Source of the DNA: Agarophyton chilense
Taxonomy: Eukaryota; Rhodophyta; Florideophyceae; Gracilariales; Gracilariaceae
Length of the DNA stretch: 64,000 bases
Assembly (NCBI GenBank): GCA_030374765.1
Contig: JARGXX010000097.1
Coordinates: 62,001-126,000 of the forward strand
Reading direction: 5' to 3'
Shown: positions 1-10,915 of the stretch, one piece after another
Position numbering within the stretch: position 1 is the stretch's first letter
Layout of the letters: every line of letters begins with the position of its first letter
Notes under the pieces: model-generated
Told to the model about the DNA's origin: nothing
Databases searched by the model: none
Seen by the model: the letters and a program-made list of their open reading frames with translations, nothing else
Made by a program: the position numbers and the translations under genes

Positions 1-1450
1 TGTAACCCTAAACACGTGGCACATGTGGCCACGACAGTTACTAGGGAACTGTAGCAGACCCCTATTGCTGTACGTAAATAATTCCAATAAAAAAACTAAA
101 TTGCCAAAATTGTCAAATAGTTCTTAACTTCTACGTCTAATTCTATTCCGGACACGTGCTTGTCTAACCTCCTCCAACACAGGACAGGTAACAGACCTGT
201 CAATGCAACTGCAGTTTTGAAATTGCATCCACTTCAACAAATCAACCTGTTGATTTTTGTTCTGAAGAAGGTACGGTACACCAGAGCGAACATCAATGAT
301 TTTTCTAGATTTGTTTACGGGTTGGTCCATCCGCTCCCCACGCACGCCGCACGTTTTCATTTTGCTTTTCAGTCGATGGAGAGACATTTTGACAAATTCT
401 GAAGTTAATAATTCGCTTACATCTCTCATACTTGCTGCAGCTGGTCGCTTAAAGCTTTCTATATTGTGGATTGGCCATCAACGAACCTTTTTACACCTCG
501 TTTTTTCTACCAGTCGCGAAAAGATGGGCTTGTCATTTCAGCCTCGCTCAAGTTCATGCACAGCAATGATGGGGATTTTGCGAGCCCGTCTTGCCCTCGA
601 AGGCACTGGCAGATGACTGGATGAACACTAATAGATGGTTCGCGTTGATCCACCGTGGAGCATGGCGGCCAGACCAGCAGCTACAACCCACGCATCTCTC
701 GCAATGAGCGCAGTACGATGAATTTGCGTACCAAGTAGACCTTGGTAGCGATGATTCAAAAAGAACCATTCCCACTTACCACAAGCAAATCGTAGGGGTT
801 CCACATGGGCAAACAATACGGAGGTTTGGGCAGAACCACGTCATCGCAGAGTTTCTCGGTTTCATTCTGTGTGTCCCTGCGCAAGCGCGATGCGAGCAAA
901 ACTGTGACTGACTAGCAGTTCGTTGGTCGCTCCCGCGTGGAGAGGGAACTGTCAGACCAAGCACAACGCTGGGCCTAACTTTCGCGCGTCCACGTTTGCT
1001 TGAACTTGGGGGAGAGAACGGTAAAGCTCTCAGCACAACACACGTTCGCCCCCTGTGCAGCCCTTGTTTTGCCACAAATCACTTTACAATGGCGATTTTC
1101 AGAAATGTTTAAGTTTGATTAAAAAGGTCGCATTGCACAACAAAGGGCTGGCCCCTGAAAAACACAAAGGTATGGTAACTTTGTAACTTCCTAAGAAACT
1201 GTTTATCTATTTTCTCTGGCCTGCTTTGATTGTATCGCGATTTTTATCTCTCTGAGATCAATCTCTGTGAGTTATTTCGTTGTTGCCCCACTTTTTTTGA
1301 AGTCTCAAAGGGTGGTTCTGTCTCCGACTGTATGTTCCCGATTCAGGCAGCAGGTCAGACACATAATACTGTTGACATCACACTCTGGAACCTCATTCTG
1401 ATTGCCTCTATCTCACATCCCGATCTAACAAGAACTGTTGGACTGTCAGG
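1..1450. other. Intergenic, no supported gene
   Basis: Open frames here are at most about 100 codons, overlap on both strands, and show no signal peptide, domain motif or composition that sets them apart. I see no transposase or LTR signature. The stretch leads into the TATA box of the gene at 1555, so its right edge is probably promoter sequence. Confidence 0.5.
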
Positions 1451-1456
1451 AAACAG

Positions 1457-1464
1457 TATAAAAA
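1457..1464 (+). promoter_or_regulatory. TATA box of the Ser-rich secreted protein gene
   Basis: TATAAAAA lies 98 bp upstream of the ATG at 1555. Spacing and sequence suit a TATA-driven RNA polymerase II promoter with a leader of roughly 60-70 nt. The DM9 gene and the NTR-like gene in this window have similar elements, which supports the reading. Confidence 0.6.
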
Positions 1465-1554
1465 CTAGACCATGATCAGAGCCCTAGCTTTGTCCATTTC
1501 TAGCAGCGAAAAGACAACCCACCTTGGTCGTGTAATAGCCCATCGCCCTCAATA

Positions 1555-2361
1555 ATGAAGCTCTTTTTTCTACTATTCTCTTCTATTGTTCTCTTCTACA
1601 TACCAGCAGACAAAATAACTCAACTACTTCAAATCAATAAGTTAAAGACGGCTGCCCGTCCTTTTTCGCACACCACACCCCTCCCTAGTCCTTCGTGTTC
1701 CCCGATCGCCGTAGCGCAAATTCCTGAACATTCTACCCCCATCGAAACAACAGCTTCTGGAGGAAAAAACAGGGGCGTTCGCGACAGGTTTCGAAGACCT
1801 TTCCATGGTGGCGATCCTGGCACATCAGCATCCGTTCCAGCCAAAAAGGCTCAATCACAATCTGCACCGTCAAATGAACCTAATATTCTTTCCAGCTGCC
1901 CTGGAGTGTGTCTGGCCTTTGATGAAGCTCGACAAATGTGCGCACTGTACCAAGAAAAGTGTGAGGTTCAACAGTGCTCCGAATCACACAATACATGGTT
2001 TGGAGGTTTGTTCGCATCTCAACCACTGCGCCTGGGACGCTTTATGTGCGGAAATAGGAGAAAAATGGTAACAAATAGTGCAGCTGCGTCAATTCATGCC
2101 TCGCCCTTCATCACGGAGTCTCCTTCTCCGTCTCGCTCAGCAGCTGCAACAGAGCGAAACCCATTTGTGCTGACTATTTCACCTGGCGTGCCTCCCAGGA
2201 CTACGCCTAAATCGCCCATGTCTACTCCGTCTCCATCTGCCAGCCCGCCAGTTGCACAATTCGCGGCTGGGACAACTATTTCACCGTCTCCGTCACCGTC
2301 ACCGTCTCCATCTCCGTCTCCATCTCCATGGCAGTCATTCCAAGGTGTGACGGCGACGGCG

Positions 2362-2414
<53 letters not shown>

Positions 2415-3075
2415 GTCATCATCTTCATCGCCATCGCCATCTGGCGGGGCGTCCACATCACCTTCGCCGTGGCCGTCGGCAAGCTCCAGTGCGTCATTCT
2501 CTGCTAGCGTGACCCCCTCAGCAAGTGCGTCTCCTTCATTAGAAGCGTCAGCATCGGCAAGTGGTTCAGCCTCGCCCAGCATTTCTGAGGCGTCGAGTGC
2601 GTCTCCATCGCCAAGTGCTTCTCCTTCCGCAAGTGCTTCTCCTTCCGCAAGTGCTTCTCCTTCCGCGACGGTTTCTTCTTCGCCGAGCGCATCTGCGTCT
2701 GGATCAATTTCGCCATCGCCAAGCGAGAGCAACGCGGCAAGATGTGAATTGGAGATTCGGAAACCGCAGGCTGTTTCGCAGGTTCAATGCAGGTGCCCCC
2801 CGGGGCTGGGGAATTCGCGCACAGTAGTAATCAAAGTAGAGGACGGCAACACGAACGATTGTGTGGCGTCATGCCTCGAAGACCAAGCGGACTTGGAGAC
2901 CGAGTGCGAGGTTGAGGCCGCTCTGGTGAGCAGGAACGCGGATCGCTTTGATGACTTTATAGTTTTGCTACAAGACACGACTTCCGGGCCGTTTAGAAGA
3001 TGCTGTGAAAGCACGTGCTCCGGGACGTTTTCGACGACTGGCTCGCAGAACTACGCGTGTGACTTGCGCAGTTGA
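1555..3075 (+). CDS. Secreted Ser/Ala/Pro-rich protein with Cys-containing flanking domains
   Basis: Single open frame of 506 codons starting at an ATG preceded by AATA. Residues 1-20 are a hydrophobic, Phe/Leu-rich signal peptide. At about 120-180 is a Cys-containing module (SCPGVC, CALYQEKC, QQC). Residues about 200-400 are low complexity: Ser-Pro repeats, then a run of Ala-Thr dipeptides, then Ser-Ala-Ser-Pro repeats, a composition typical of heavily O-glycosylated wall or matrix proteins. The last 110 residues form a second Cys-rich module with CRCPPG, NDCVASC and RCCESTCSG. No enzyme motif is visible. A structural or adhesive extracellular protein is my inference; both Cys modules are unknown to me. 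A TATA box sits 98 bp upstream. The antisense open frames over the repeat are codon-pattern shadows. Confidence 0.75.
2284..2677 (+). repeat. Coding minisatellites: hexamers and an 18-bp tandem repeat
   Basis: From 2284 to about 2330 hexamers of the CCGTCT/CCATCT type encode Ser-Pro. From about 2349 to 2414 the hexamer GGCAAC (with GGCGAC variants) encodes a pure Ala-Thr run. From about 2624 the 18-mer GCTTCTCCTTCCGCAAGT is repeated three times. All units are multiples of three, so length changes keep the frame open. Confidence 0.85.
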
Positions 3076-5290
3076 GGAGTAAAAAGGTGCCACAGCTGCG
3101 ATGGTTTACACTGCGGGCGCGGGGTTAGCTCTGCAGCTCACGTGTGCAACGTGTACCCGCTGTTCAGCACGTCTGTACACCACCATGGTGACGTGACCAC
3201 CGTGAGATAAACCAGCACCAAAGTATCAAAAAACGTACACGCAGCCCAGCGACACGGCTTAAACCCTTTTATGTTCAATTTGCCCCATTTCCGCTCTTAA
3301 AGCACCAAAGCTGTCTTGCCTTGATGTCTTCCTCAATCAAAACTGTTATGGGAAAAGACTTGGGTATCGTTTCGATACCACTCCAAACACATCCCATCCA
3401 ATCCGCTGTATCCCATCGTGACATACACCGCTCGTTGAAACTTTAAAGAGATAAGCAAGCAAACCTTTCAAAACTTCTGAGTTTCGACCATCCTATCAAC
3501 AGCCGAGGTTAGGTCCGCAGTCGAAGCGACGAGGTCTTTTCAACCAGTTTGGCTAATGTACTTGTGCAATCTCGAATTTTGAAAGAATCAGGGGCTAGAG
3601 AAATGCACAACCGTGAGTTCTGTAATACATATACGACAGTAGTCAAATTCTAGTTGACTACTTATGCAACCGACTAAATCATTTCTGATGCATATAAAAC
3701 GAATACCATTAACCGGCAATGATAAGGCATGACTGAAACGTTATATGTCGAGAAATTGTAGACAATGGCACTTCGGTGCAGCAACGTGTTATTCGATCGC
3801 AGTTTAAAATCCGGTTTTGTCGAGGCACTTTCCTTTCAATCCGGTCCAAGGTCAGCAATCACCTCACAATGCATCCCGCTATTTATTACGACGCACTCCC
3901 AAGGTACGCCGAGTCGTACGGTGACACTCGCCACGAGTCAAGGCGACAATCCGTGCGAGTCGACACAACTGATGCAACCGCTCAGCATTCAACTTGGAGG
4001 CTGGTGCTTAATATAGGGAGTCTCCCCGACAAAAAACCACACCTAGTCAAATAACAACAAACATGTTTTCGTCGTTTCCCAGGGCAACTTGTTTTGTTCT
4101 TGAGAGCAAGACCTTAAAACTGGTGCTCCCTGATTTTGATAAAGTACCTCTGATCGTTATCTGATACCGCTACCACAGTCAACCGTATTCTCAATTATTC
4201 ATTATATCTTGATCTTCTTCGTGTCATTAAGGTTTTTGCGAAGTACATTTTCTTTCCCGTAAGGAATCTGGTTTTTTACTAGATATCTAGTGAGTCCTGA
4301 AGTGGTTGGACTCTTGGGCGTTTTCGTCTGACTGCTTGGAAGAGATTCGAGCCGGGGGGATGTCTTTTGTCCCGAGAGGTCGAGGGAACGCAGTGCTCTC
4401 TAGGGCTCAGGCCTCTCTCTCATAAACTTTAGATAGACTTTTACGTTGTGGCTGTGATTCGAGGGAGAACATCGAGGCCTTCCCCCGGCTTGGCGTGCGC
4501 CTTCATATCTATAAACGTTTTGGATGGTTCATTCAGAGACTTGAAAGAGACTCGTGCATCTCAAACACAAAACTGAAATAATTTCTGATCACGTGAGATA
4601 AGGGAAAGTATCATAGATGTCCCTTAGCTGAAAAAAGCCACGCCTTTTCCCTTATAGCACCTAGCGCTCCTAGTGAGAGCTAATATGCTAGAGCCATTCT
4701 ACCGTGTGAGAAGGGCGGTTGATGCGTCTTGATCATCTGAGACGGATGTCAGGACGACCTGATCGTAATCAGGTTCACATGTGTGAGACGCATGTGATAC
4801 GTCTGGAACGTAGAGCGACTCTACGTTTAAGACGACCGCCGACCCTTTAATGGTGACCAAAAAATAAAGGCGGCGTCCACTTGGGGGGAGGCCAAGCAGG
4901 ACGATCTACCCTCTGAACTCGCCTCCGGCCGAGCACTACCCTGGCCCAGTCTCGTGACTTTGCGATCAGAACCTGATCGACTCGATTCGGGTGTTCCGTT
5001 CCGCTACGCCGCTCGTACACCCGACCAGGTGTCACACCCTCGAGACCAAGCGACGACAAGAGATCTTCAATTCCATTGATTGTTCAGTCGAGAGCCACGT
5101 TCAAGTTCAAGAATATGCCCCAATTCCACTGCATCCATATCCAATGCGACTCGACCAAAATATCTTGTTGTCAAATCATTCAGTTTGCAAACCGCACCTT
5201 ACCACGGTAGCGTAACCTTGACATTCTTTCGCCTTTTGTGCCATAGGTTTAGGTGCAGAGAGGAACTCCTTTCTTGAATCAAATTTTTTC
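3076..5290. other. Long intergenic stretch, no supported gene
   Basis: About 2.2 kb between the two plus-strand genes. Short open frames have no recognisable domain. At 4300-5060 the base composition shifts to GC-richer with several perfect dyads (listed separately), which could be a decayed LTR or other mobile-element end; I cannot name it. The last 100 bp are probably the promoter of the DM9 gene. Confidence 0.45.
4757..4827. repeat. Two adjacent perfect short hairpins
   Basis: ACCTGAT-CGTA-ATCAGGT (4757-4774) and AACGTAGAG-CGA-CTCTACGTT (4807-4827) are perfect 7-bp and 9-bp stems 32 bp apart. The surrounding 150 bp also has imperfect repeats of the GACGCAT/GATGCGTC kind. It could be a terminal structure of a mobile element or a structured RNA; nothing decides between them. 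Confidence 0.4.
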
Positions 5291-5294
5291 GGAA

Positions 5295-5302
5295 TATAAA
5301 AG
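5295..5302 (+). promoter_or_regulatory. TATA box of the DM9 protein gene
   Basis: TATAAAAG lies 149 bp upstream of the ATG at 5444, in an AT-rich to GC-richer transition. It fits a TATA-driven promoter with a leader of about 120 nt. Confidence 0.55.
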
Positions 5303-5443
5303 GGCAGCTACGTTCGCCCTTCTTCTGAAAGATGCTGACTTCGAACGCCACCACCGGAAATCATCCTCTTTCTTCGTCGTTGTGCATCACTAAGACTCCA
5401 CAACACTCTTCTTCAGATATCACCTGAGAATTTCCACACAGTA

Positions 5444-5890
5444 ATGGCTCCGCCTTTCACTTGGGTCCTCTACTCGGGAGGTGAAGTGCCCTCAAACATG
5501 GTTCTTGGCGGGCATCGAATGAACGACGATCCGTTGTACGTGTGCCGCGGTAAAGTCAACGACGTAGATGTTGGTGGCAAGTTCTATGCGGTGAACAAAA
5601 GGGCGTATTTTCCATACGACGGCAAGGAACATGTTCTCGAGACTTGTGAAATTCTGTGCAGTGATTCGCCGCAATCGCTCAAATGGGTGCCTGCTTCTAA
5701 TGGAGAGGCAGACGATGCTGCTGTATTCATTGGATACGACACCAAAGGAGTTCTGTATGTTGCGCGCGGCGAAGAGGCAAGTGAATTGCTACCGGGTAAG
5801 CTTTATCTGGCGGACAAGACTTGCTATGTGAGCACCCAGCACAAAGAGTTTAGTTGTACCAATTATGAAGTTCTGTCGTTTGGCGCTTAA
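5444..5890 (+). CDS. DM9-repeat (DUF3421) protein, two repeats
   Basis: Intronless frame of 148 codons with the start context GTAATGG. The protein is two DM9-like repeats with little else. Repeat 1, about residues 5-70, has W-V-x-Y-SGGEVP, GGHRMNDDPLYVCRG and GGKFY. Repeat 2, about 74-148, has LKWVPASNGE, GVLYVARG and PGKLYLADKTCYV. The pattern of Trp-Val, a P-LYV-RG strand and a PGK turn followed by C-Y-V is characteristic of the family. DM9 proteins studied in oysters, insects and flatworms bind mannose-type glycans and respond to microbes or stress. There is no signal peptide, so a cytosolic or unconventionally exported lectin is the likeliest role here (inference). The stop TAA follows the second repeat directly, so the protein looks complete. 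Confidence 0.8.
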   Translation: MAPPFTWVLYSGGEVPSNMVLGGHRMNDDPLYVCRGKVNDVDVGGKFYAVNKRAYFPYDGKEHVLETCEILCSDSPQSLKWVPASNGEADDAAVFIGYDTKGVLYVARGEEASELLPGKLYLADKTCYVSTQHKEFSCTNYEVLSFGA

Positions 5891-7228
5891 TTACGACACG
5901 CCAATTGTGATGATGGCCATATCGGAAACGAGACGAATGTGTTCACATTTGAACAAATACCGTCAAATAGAGGCCAATGTTGAGTTTGATGAGTTTGGAG
6001 ACTACCTATTAAATATGTGCTATAGCTTCAAGCCACTGCTCCTTCATATCTTTTGCGCCTGAATGGCTAACATAGTCTCACACATCCCAAGAGATTGGCA
6101 GAGTGAGGCATCAATATAGCCACATCGGAAATGAAAGTATAACAGCTGCTTGCGCGGCTCGTGTACATCGTGTTACCTTCGCCAACACGTCTCTACAATC
6201 TACCAGTACGGGCTGCCCCTTCAATATCATAGGCATCACCTTGGTAAGCCCCACTCCTTCCAGCGCATACGCCCCGCTCGTTGTTGTGGGTTTCGTCACT
6301 GCCTCCGTCCTTCACGGCACGCGCCGCGGGTACGCACTACTCACCTGCTTCCCTTCGTGAGAAACAATAGCTGATGAAGCCCGCTATACTTCCCATGTGC
6401 TGGTTGTAGCCAGTTGATCTTTTCGTTATCCAAATTTGTGCCCAGAAAGCAATGTCTCCTGACAACTTTAGCTAGTCATTTGTTTTCTCAGGCAAATTCA
6501 CGTTTATTTTTTACTCAACTTCTGGCTGCGACAAATTGATGTATATGAGTACCAAGTTCTGGCTGCTTGCTTCCAGACAAAATGTTGAATACAGTCGGTT
6601 GTGCAGAATCTTGGCAGTTTTATTGAACCAAGTTCTCGTGCCGTGCCAAATGTGAATCATAGAGTCACGCGGCCACTGTCCCGATTCACTACACAAACCA
6701 TCTAAAAAACTATGTCTCGATATGGCGACAATGACTGTACATGACAGGCAAAACTTTGCTTGTTTCCCAAGCTGCAAAAGCTTGCCAAAAGGTTGAGTAA
6801 AACACAATGTGCTGAACCAAAAACAGAAAAATTTTGAAGACTGCTTCACTTTCTGAGGGGTAAGCACTCAGGCCTAGTCTCGTGTTCAAACCAGAAACGT
6901 TGTTGAGATGAGTAGCTCTGCAACGACCCCGGCCACGGCTCCTCCTTCCACACCCCCTTTTTCTCGCGATTTTCGTCTTTGGCTTTGTGTCGACAAACGC
7001 TCTTTGTTTGTCATTGTCTTTACCAGTTGTGTCCTGTGTCAAACCAGCCTGTACGAGCGCCAACGTCAATCATAGCACTAAACTTGACCAAGTCTGGCAT
7101 TGCGATCGACAAGGGACGAAGAAGAAAATCTCGGAAAACGCTCGCTTCAGAACTGTCTGTTTGGAAGCGCCACGTGGATTTACACGTGGACTGCGTTTTG
7201 GATTGAAACTGCTCTCCCCATTGGGGAC
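5891..7228. other. Intergenic, no supported gene
   Basis: Several open frames of 60-120 codons occur on both strands, but they overlap each other, some need GTG starts, and none shows a domain. I see no transposon ends. Confidence 0.4.
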
Positions 7229-7280
7229 ACTCTTGTACTGTACTCTTGTACTGTACTCTTGTACTGAACTCTTGTACTGA
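7229..7280 (+). repeat. 13-bp minisatellite, four units
   Basis: ACTCTTGTACTGT is repeated four times head to tail; the last two units end in A instead of T. The array creates in-frame repeats in several short open frames, which argues against those frames being genes. Confidence 0.85.
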
Positions 7281-7283
7281 AGA

Positions 7284-7949
7284 GGGAGGGCGGATACCGG
7301 GACACGAACCCAAACAATTGGGTCCCGAGATGTGGAAAAGAGGCCCAAGTTTTGGTCTTTTCAACATAACAAGGTATGAAGCGCGGTCCAAACAGTGTCA
7401 TAACTTCGTAGCCGGCTACCAGCAGAGCAAAGTTCACTGTATGACGAAATTCTCATATGCTACTGTAGTGATACCGCTGAACTCACCTGGTGAGTTTTGC
7501 CATATCAGCATGTGGTAAGCACGTTAATATCCCAATTCTCGTGAGATATCGTGCGATTTTGTGCCCCGATATCCGCACTCCCGGTTGTGCATACAACCCC
7601 CACTTACCGCGCTGCGGGCCGTTTTTGGCCAATCTCTGACAACGCGGCGACGGCGGAGACGACACCTCATTCTTTACGCGAGTGCAATGCATACCGGGAA
7701 CGCATATTACACTCTCTGGGCGCAATTTAAACGCGAGTAAAGCTCGAGAGAAGATACGAATAAAGACCCGATTTGATATCACATGAGTCCAGATTCGGTA
7801 TCTCACTGCTGAAACTAGTCTGATAACCAACGGCTGCCCAGCTATCTTTCCGTCACGGTGACGATTTCACCAAGGGAATCTAATTTACTCCCTATTGTGA
7901 AGCATTTACTGTATCTTCGTTTCTAGATGATGACGCTATCGCCGACTTA
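7284..7949. other. Intergenic, no supported gene
   Basis: No convincing frame or repeat. It probably contains the 3' flank of the minus-strand P450-like gene. Confidence 0.4.
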
Positions 7950-8933
7950 CTATGACTCATTTCTCATCCTTCTCTGAATTTCGGCAGTGGTGTCAAAGAA
8001 CAAATTCTTGAAGGGACATTGCCGTTTTTCGATTCCCATGCCGAAAAGAAAGTCTGAATCCATGGTGTCTTTGGCGCAAGTCATATTGTCCATAACTATT
8101 ATAGATGTCGGAAGCAAAGGCGCGTTTTCGGGGAAAATGCCGTCCAGTGTAGTTTCAACAGCAGGTACTCTCAAGACACCATTACTGAGCACCGGATTCT
8201 TACAAAAAAAGGTGTGCACATCGGTCGTGGTGTCACCGCGCATCACCATCAACCCTCTTCCAATACCCTGCGAACCGGAGCTCAGATGATGCAAGAAATC
8301 TACCAGCTCATCTTCGTCAGAAAGTACCGAGCGAAGATAGGCTTGCACCTTGCGGTTCTCGGATAGAGCTGGGAAAAACTGGAACGGGTTGTACGCGACA
8401 GAAAGTTCTTTCGCGGACAGCCAAGTGGCTTCTGCAACTTCTTGGGGAAGCTCCTCTCCTTCGGGAAGTGGGAGAACGAGCTCCGCCACAGCTTTCGCAA
8501 CTTCAGCTGCAAGATGAGTCTGGTCACAGTCGCTCTTGACGGCTTCAGTGAGTTTGTCGATACGTTCGGGAGTGAACCCGTTTGAAATGAGATTTTCGAC
8601 TACTTTTCGGCGTGCCAGGCGATTGTTCTTCTCATCGCCGTCCATTCCAATGAACCAGCGGTTCTCATCGGCATAGTACACTTTCGTAGCACCAAAAAAT
8701 GTTTGCAGTAACCATGGGAGCTTTGCCTCACCGGGTCTTACTATGTCTGGACTTGCAGCTATCTTCCTAAGGACTTCCGGGTTGGTGACTGTAACTAGGT
8801 CCTTAGTAATCAACGGGACACGCCTTCGTGTGACTCCCTCGGGAAGTGAGGTCGACATGACAAAAGAACGAGAGTGACGCTTGAAAGAGTTGAGGAATCC
8901 GGGAGCTACGACGAAACAGAGAGTTGGCATCAT
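7950..8933 (-). CDS. Short, divergent cytochrome P450-like protein
   Basis: Intronless frame of 327 codons. An alternative start at Met26 (8858, beginning MSTSLPEG) has TTAAAA about 120 bp upstream and may be the real one. The C-terminal third has the order expected of a P450: LRVPAVETT (helix K/ExxR-like region), a hydrophobic strand, CAKD, then FLFGMGIEKRQCPF near residues 295-308 with Cys306 as candidate heme ligand. The Gly-to-Cys spacing is two residues longer than in the usual FxxGxxxC loop, and KRQC is reminiscent of the NKQC loop of CYP74 fatty-acid hydroperoxide enzymes. The region around PEVLRKIAASPD fits an N-terminal P450 segment. The protein is over 100 residues shorter than typical P450s and I see no AGxxT I-helix motif. 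It is either a reduced P450 relative or a family I do not know. The link to oxylipin metabolism is speculative. Confidence 0.5.
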   Translation of the reverse strand: MMPTLCFVVAPGFLNSFKRHSRSFVMSTSLPEGVTRRRVPLITKDLVTVTNPEVLRKIAASPDIVRPGEAKLPWLLQTFFGATKVYYADENRWFIGMDGDEKNNRLARRKVVENLISNGFTPERIDKLTEAVKSDCDQTHLAAEVAKAVAELVLPLPEGEELPQEVAEATWLSAKELSVAYNPFQFFPALSENRKVQAYLRSVLSDEDELVDFLHHLSSGSQGIGRGLMVMRGDTTTDVHTFFCKNPVLSNGVLRVPAVETTLDGIFPENAPLLPTSIIVMDNMTCAKDTMDSDFLFGMGIEKRQCPFKNLFFDTTAEIQRRMRNES

Positions 8934-8999
8934 GCTTCGTTACCAGATTCCCAGCACTCTGACAGAGGTGGGGTCAAGCTTAAAAGCCAACTCGGCAGT

Positions 9000-10000
9000 T
9001 TTGCACTCGCCTGTGGAATGTGCGATAAAAATTATTAAATGCTTACGTATTTTCACATTGCCAATCAAATCTGTTTTTCTACGTGCCGCAATAATATGTA
9101 GTCAAACAAATGGCGAGTGCCAATTCTTTTTAAAACCCCTACAAGCTGATTAATGATGCAAACCGGTGATCTCGAGAGTCTTTTCTGCCCTCAAAATGAA
9201 GTAAATCTTTGGAAGCACGCAAGTGCTTCCGCCTCTACTAGCCTTCGCCACATTGAAATCTCATCAAATTTATGGCATTTCTGCTATTGCACTGCAATCA
9301 TGAAGCAATCCGTTTCAAATGGACAAGATATCAGTTTGACTCGTCCAGATCTCCACTCCCCGAAATTCACAGTGCCACAATCGCTCCTTTTAAGGCATGT
9401 TGGTCTCGCCTAACGCAACCAAAACAAGGCACTATCAGCCAATCGGCCTACGTATTCCGAGCATACAGCGCAGCAGGCGATCGTCAAACACGCAGCACTC
9501 GTTAAAGCATACCAAATGTGATGAGGACAACAACAGTTTAAACGCCTACAAGATAATAACGAGGTCATTGTGAGCTTTTATTAATGTCTAACAGCGTCTT
9601 CTTTTGTTTCAATGAAAGCAAGAACAAGTCTTTCATGCTATTATATCGTTTTAGCAAGTAATCGACGACAGAAACTCGAAGCTCATTCTTACAGTACGCG
9701 AAATCCAATTAAAGCTACCCCCCTTTTTGTTGATGCACTCCATTTCTCTCATGTTCCTCTCAACCTTCTCTCTAGTAAGGCTTAAAAAGAACAAATGAAA
9801 CACTTTAGACGCCATTAATAAAACTTTTCTATTTATCTACACTGTCAATAACACTATGTACAAAAAACACCCTTGAAATCTAATTAAAGTCCACTACAGT
9901 ATTTTTTCTTTTGAACAAACGCGCGCGCATTTTGAATAAAACAAGCTCTAACAACATTCTCCTTAACACTTTCTACAACTTCAAAGTCCAAAAACATAAC
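9000..10000. other. AT-rich intergenic flank of a Tc1 relic
   Basis: No gene recognised. From about 9550 the sequence becomes AT-rich like the adjoining transposase relic and probably belongs to that element, but I cannot find a convincing terminal inverted repeat. Confidence 0.4.
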
Positions 10001-10001
10001 A

Positions 10002-10915
10002 ATGGGCCGTGTAAAACCTTAAACGGATAAAGAAAAAGGTATGATACTTACAGCTTCATTGTATTGCTGTTTTCAAAGAGAGATTGCTCAAACCATTGGA
10101 TACTCTCGCACTGTGGTCCAAAACGTCCTCAAAGATCCCGAAAACTACAAAAAACGTCATGAAGGCTCCAACAACAACAAAACGAGTTTGACGGCTTAAA
10201 GAGATCTTCTTCGCTCGGCATCAAACTCATTTAGTTTCGCCAGAAAAATTCGTAAAGATCTTGCTCTCTCTGTTTTTGTCAGGCGCATAAAACAAGTGTT
10301 ATATAATGATCCAAATTTAATCTATCAAAAGATGGATTAATTACCAAGGATGAAGAAAATACATTAAAAAAATTTATTTAAGCTCGAGAGAAGATAAACT
10401 TTTCTATGACAAAATGGAAGAAACCCATTTTTTCTAATGAAAAGAAATTTAACCTAGATGGACCAGATGGATTTGCTCATTATAGTCATGATAAAAGGAA
10501 GAAAGAGCTTAATTTTATTTTTCCAAGCGACAAAATGGAGGGGTTTCTGTGATGCTTTGGCGTGCTTGTTTTTACTATGGTTTAAACAATCTGGTTGTTT
10601 GCGTCGGTAAAATGGATTCTATGAAGTACTGCAAGGTGTTGCAGAAAAAAGTGCTTCCATTTGCGGCGGAAACAATCGAAGAAAGTTTTAGTTTTCAGCA
10701 AGACGGGGCTTTTATACACCGTTCAGTGTATACTACAAAGTGGTTGGCTGGTCATAATGTTAATGTTTTACAGTGGCCAGCCAAGTCACCTGACTTGAAC
10801 ATTATGGAAAACATTTATGGGGTTTTAGCACTCCGCGTTTATGCCGTTATCGGGCCGTTCACGACATTCCAACCTTAGCTAGTGGCGAAAAGAATGGGAC
10901 CGAGAGAGAAGCGAA
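10002..10915 (+). pseudogene. Tc1/mariner transposase relic
   Basis: The frame starts MGRVKP and then meets stops and shifts. It still shows the Tc1 order: a helix-turn-helix segment (REIAQTIGYSRTVVQNVLKDP), then FQQDGAFIHRS with the second catalytic Asp, and QWPAKSPDLNIMENIYG, the conserved stretch holding the third acidic residue. After VLALRVYA the reading frame slips, but IPTLAS and a WDR remnant of the C-terminal helix can be followed to about 10915. The 10549-10878 part is the longest intact piece. In active elements this enzyme cuts at the inverted ends and inserts at TA; this copy cannot be functional. The following sequence belongs to a different transposon, which may have inserted into or beside it. 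Confidence 0.8.

Noticed and set aside
2094..2732. 212-codon minus-strand frame over the Ser-rich gene
   Set aside because: It is Asp/Gly/Glu/Ala repeat translation of the antisense of in-frame hexamers; no start or signal.
6511..7069. Two overlapping minus frames of about 118 codons
   Set aside because: At least the first opens at GTG, they overlap out of frame, and neither has a domain.
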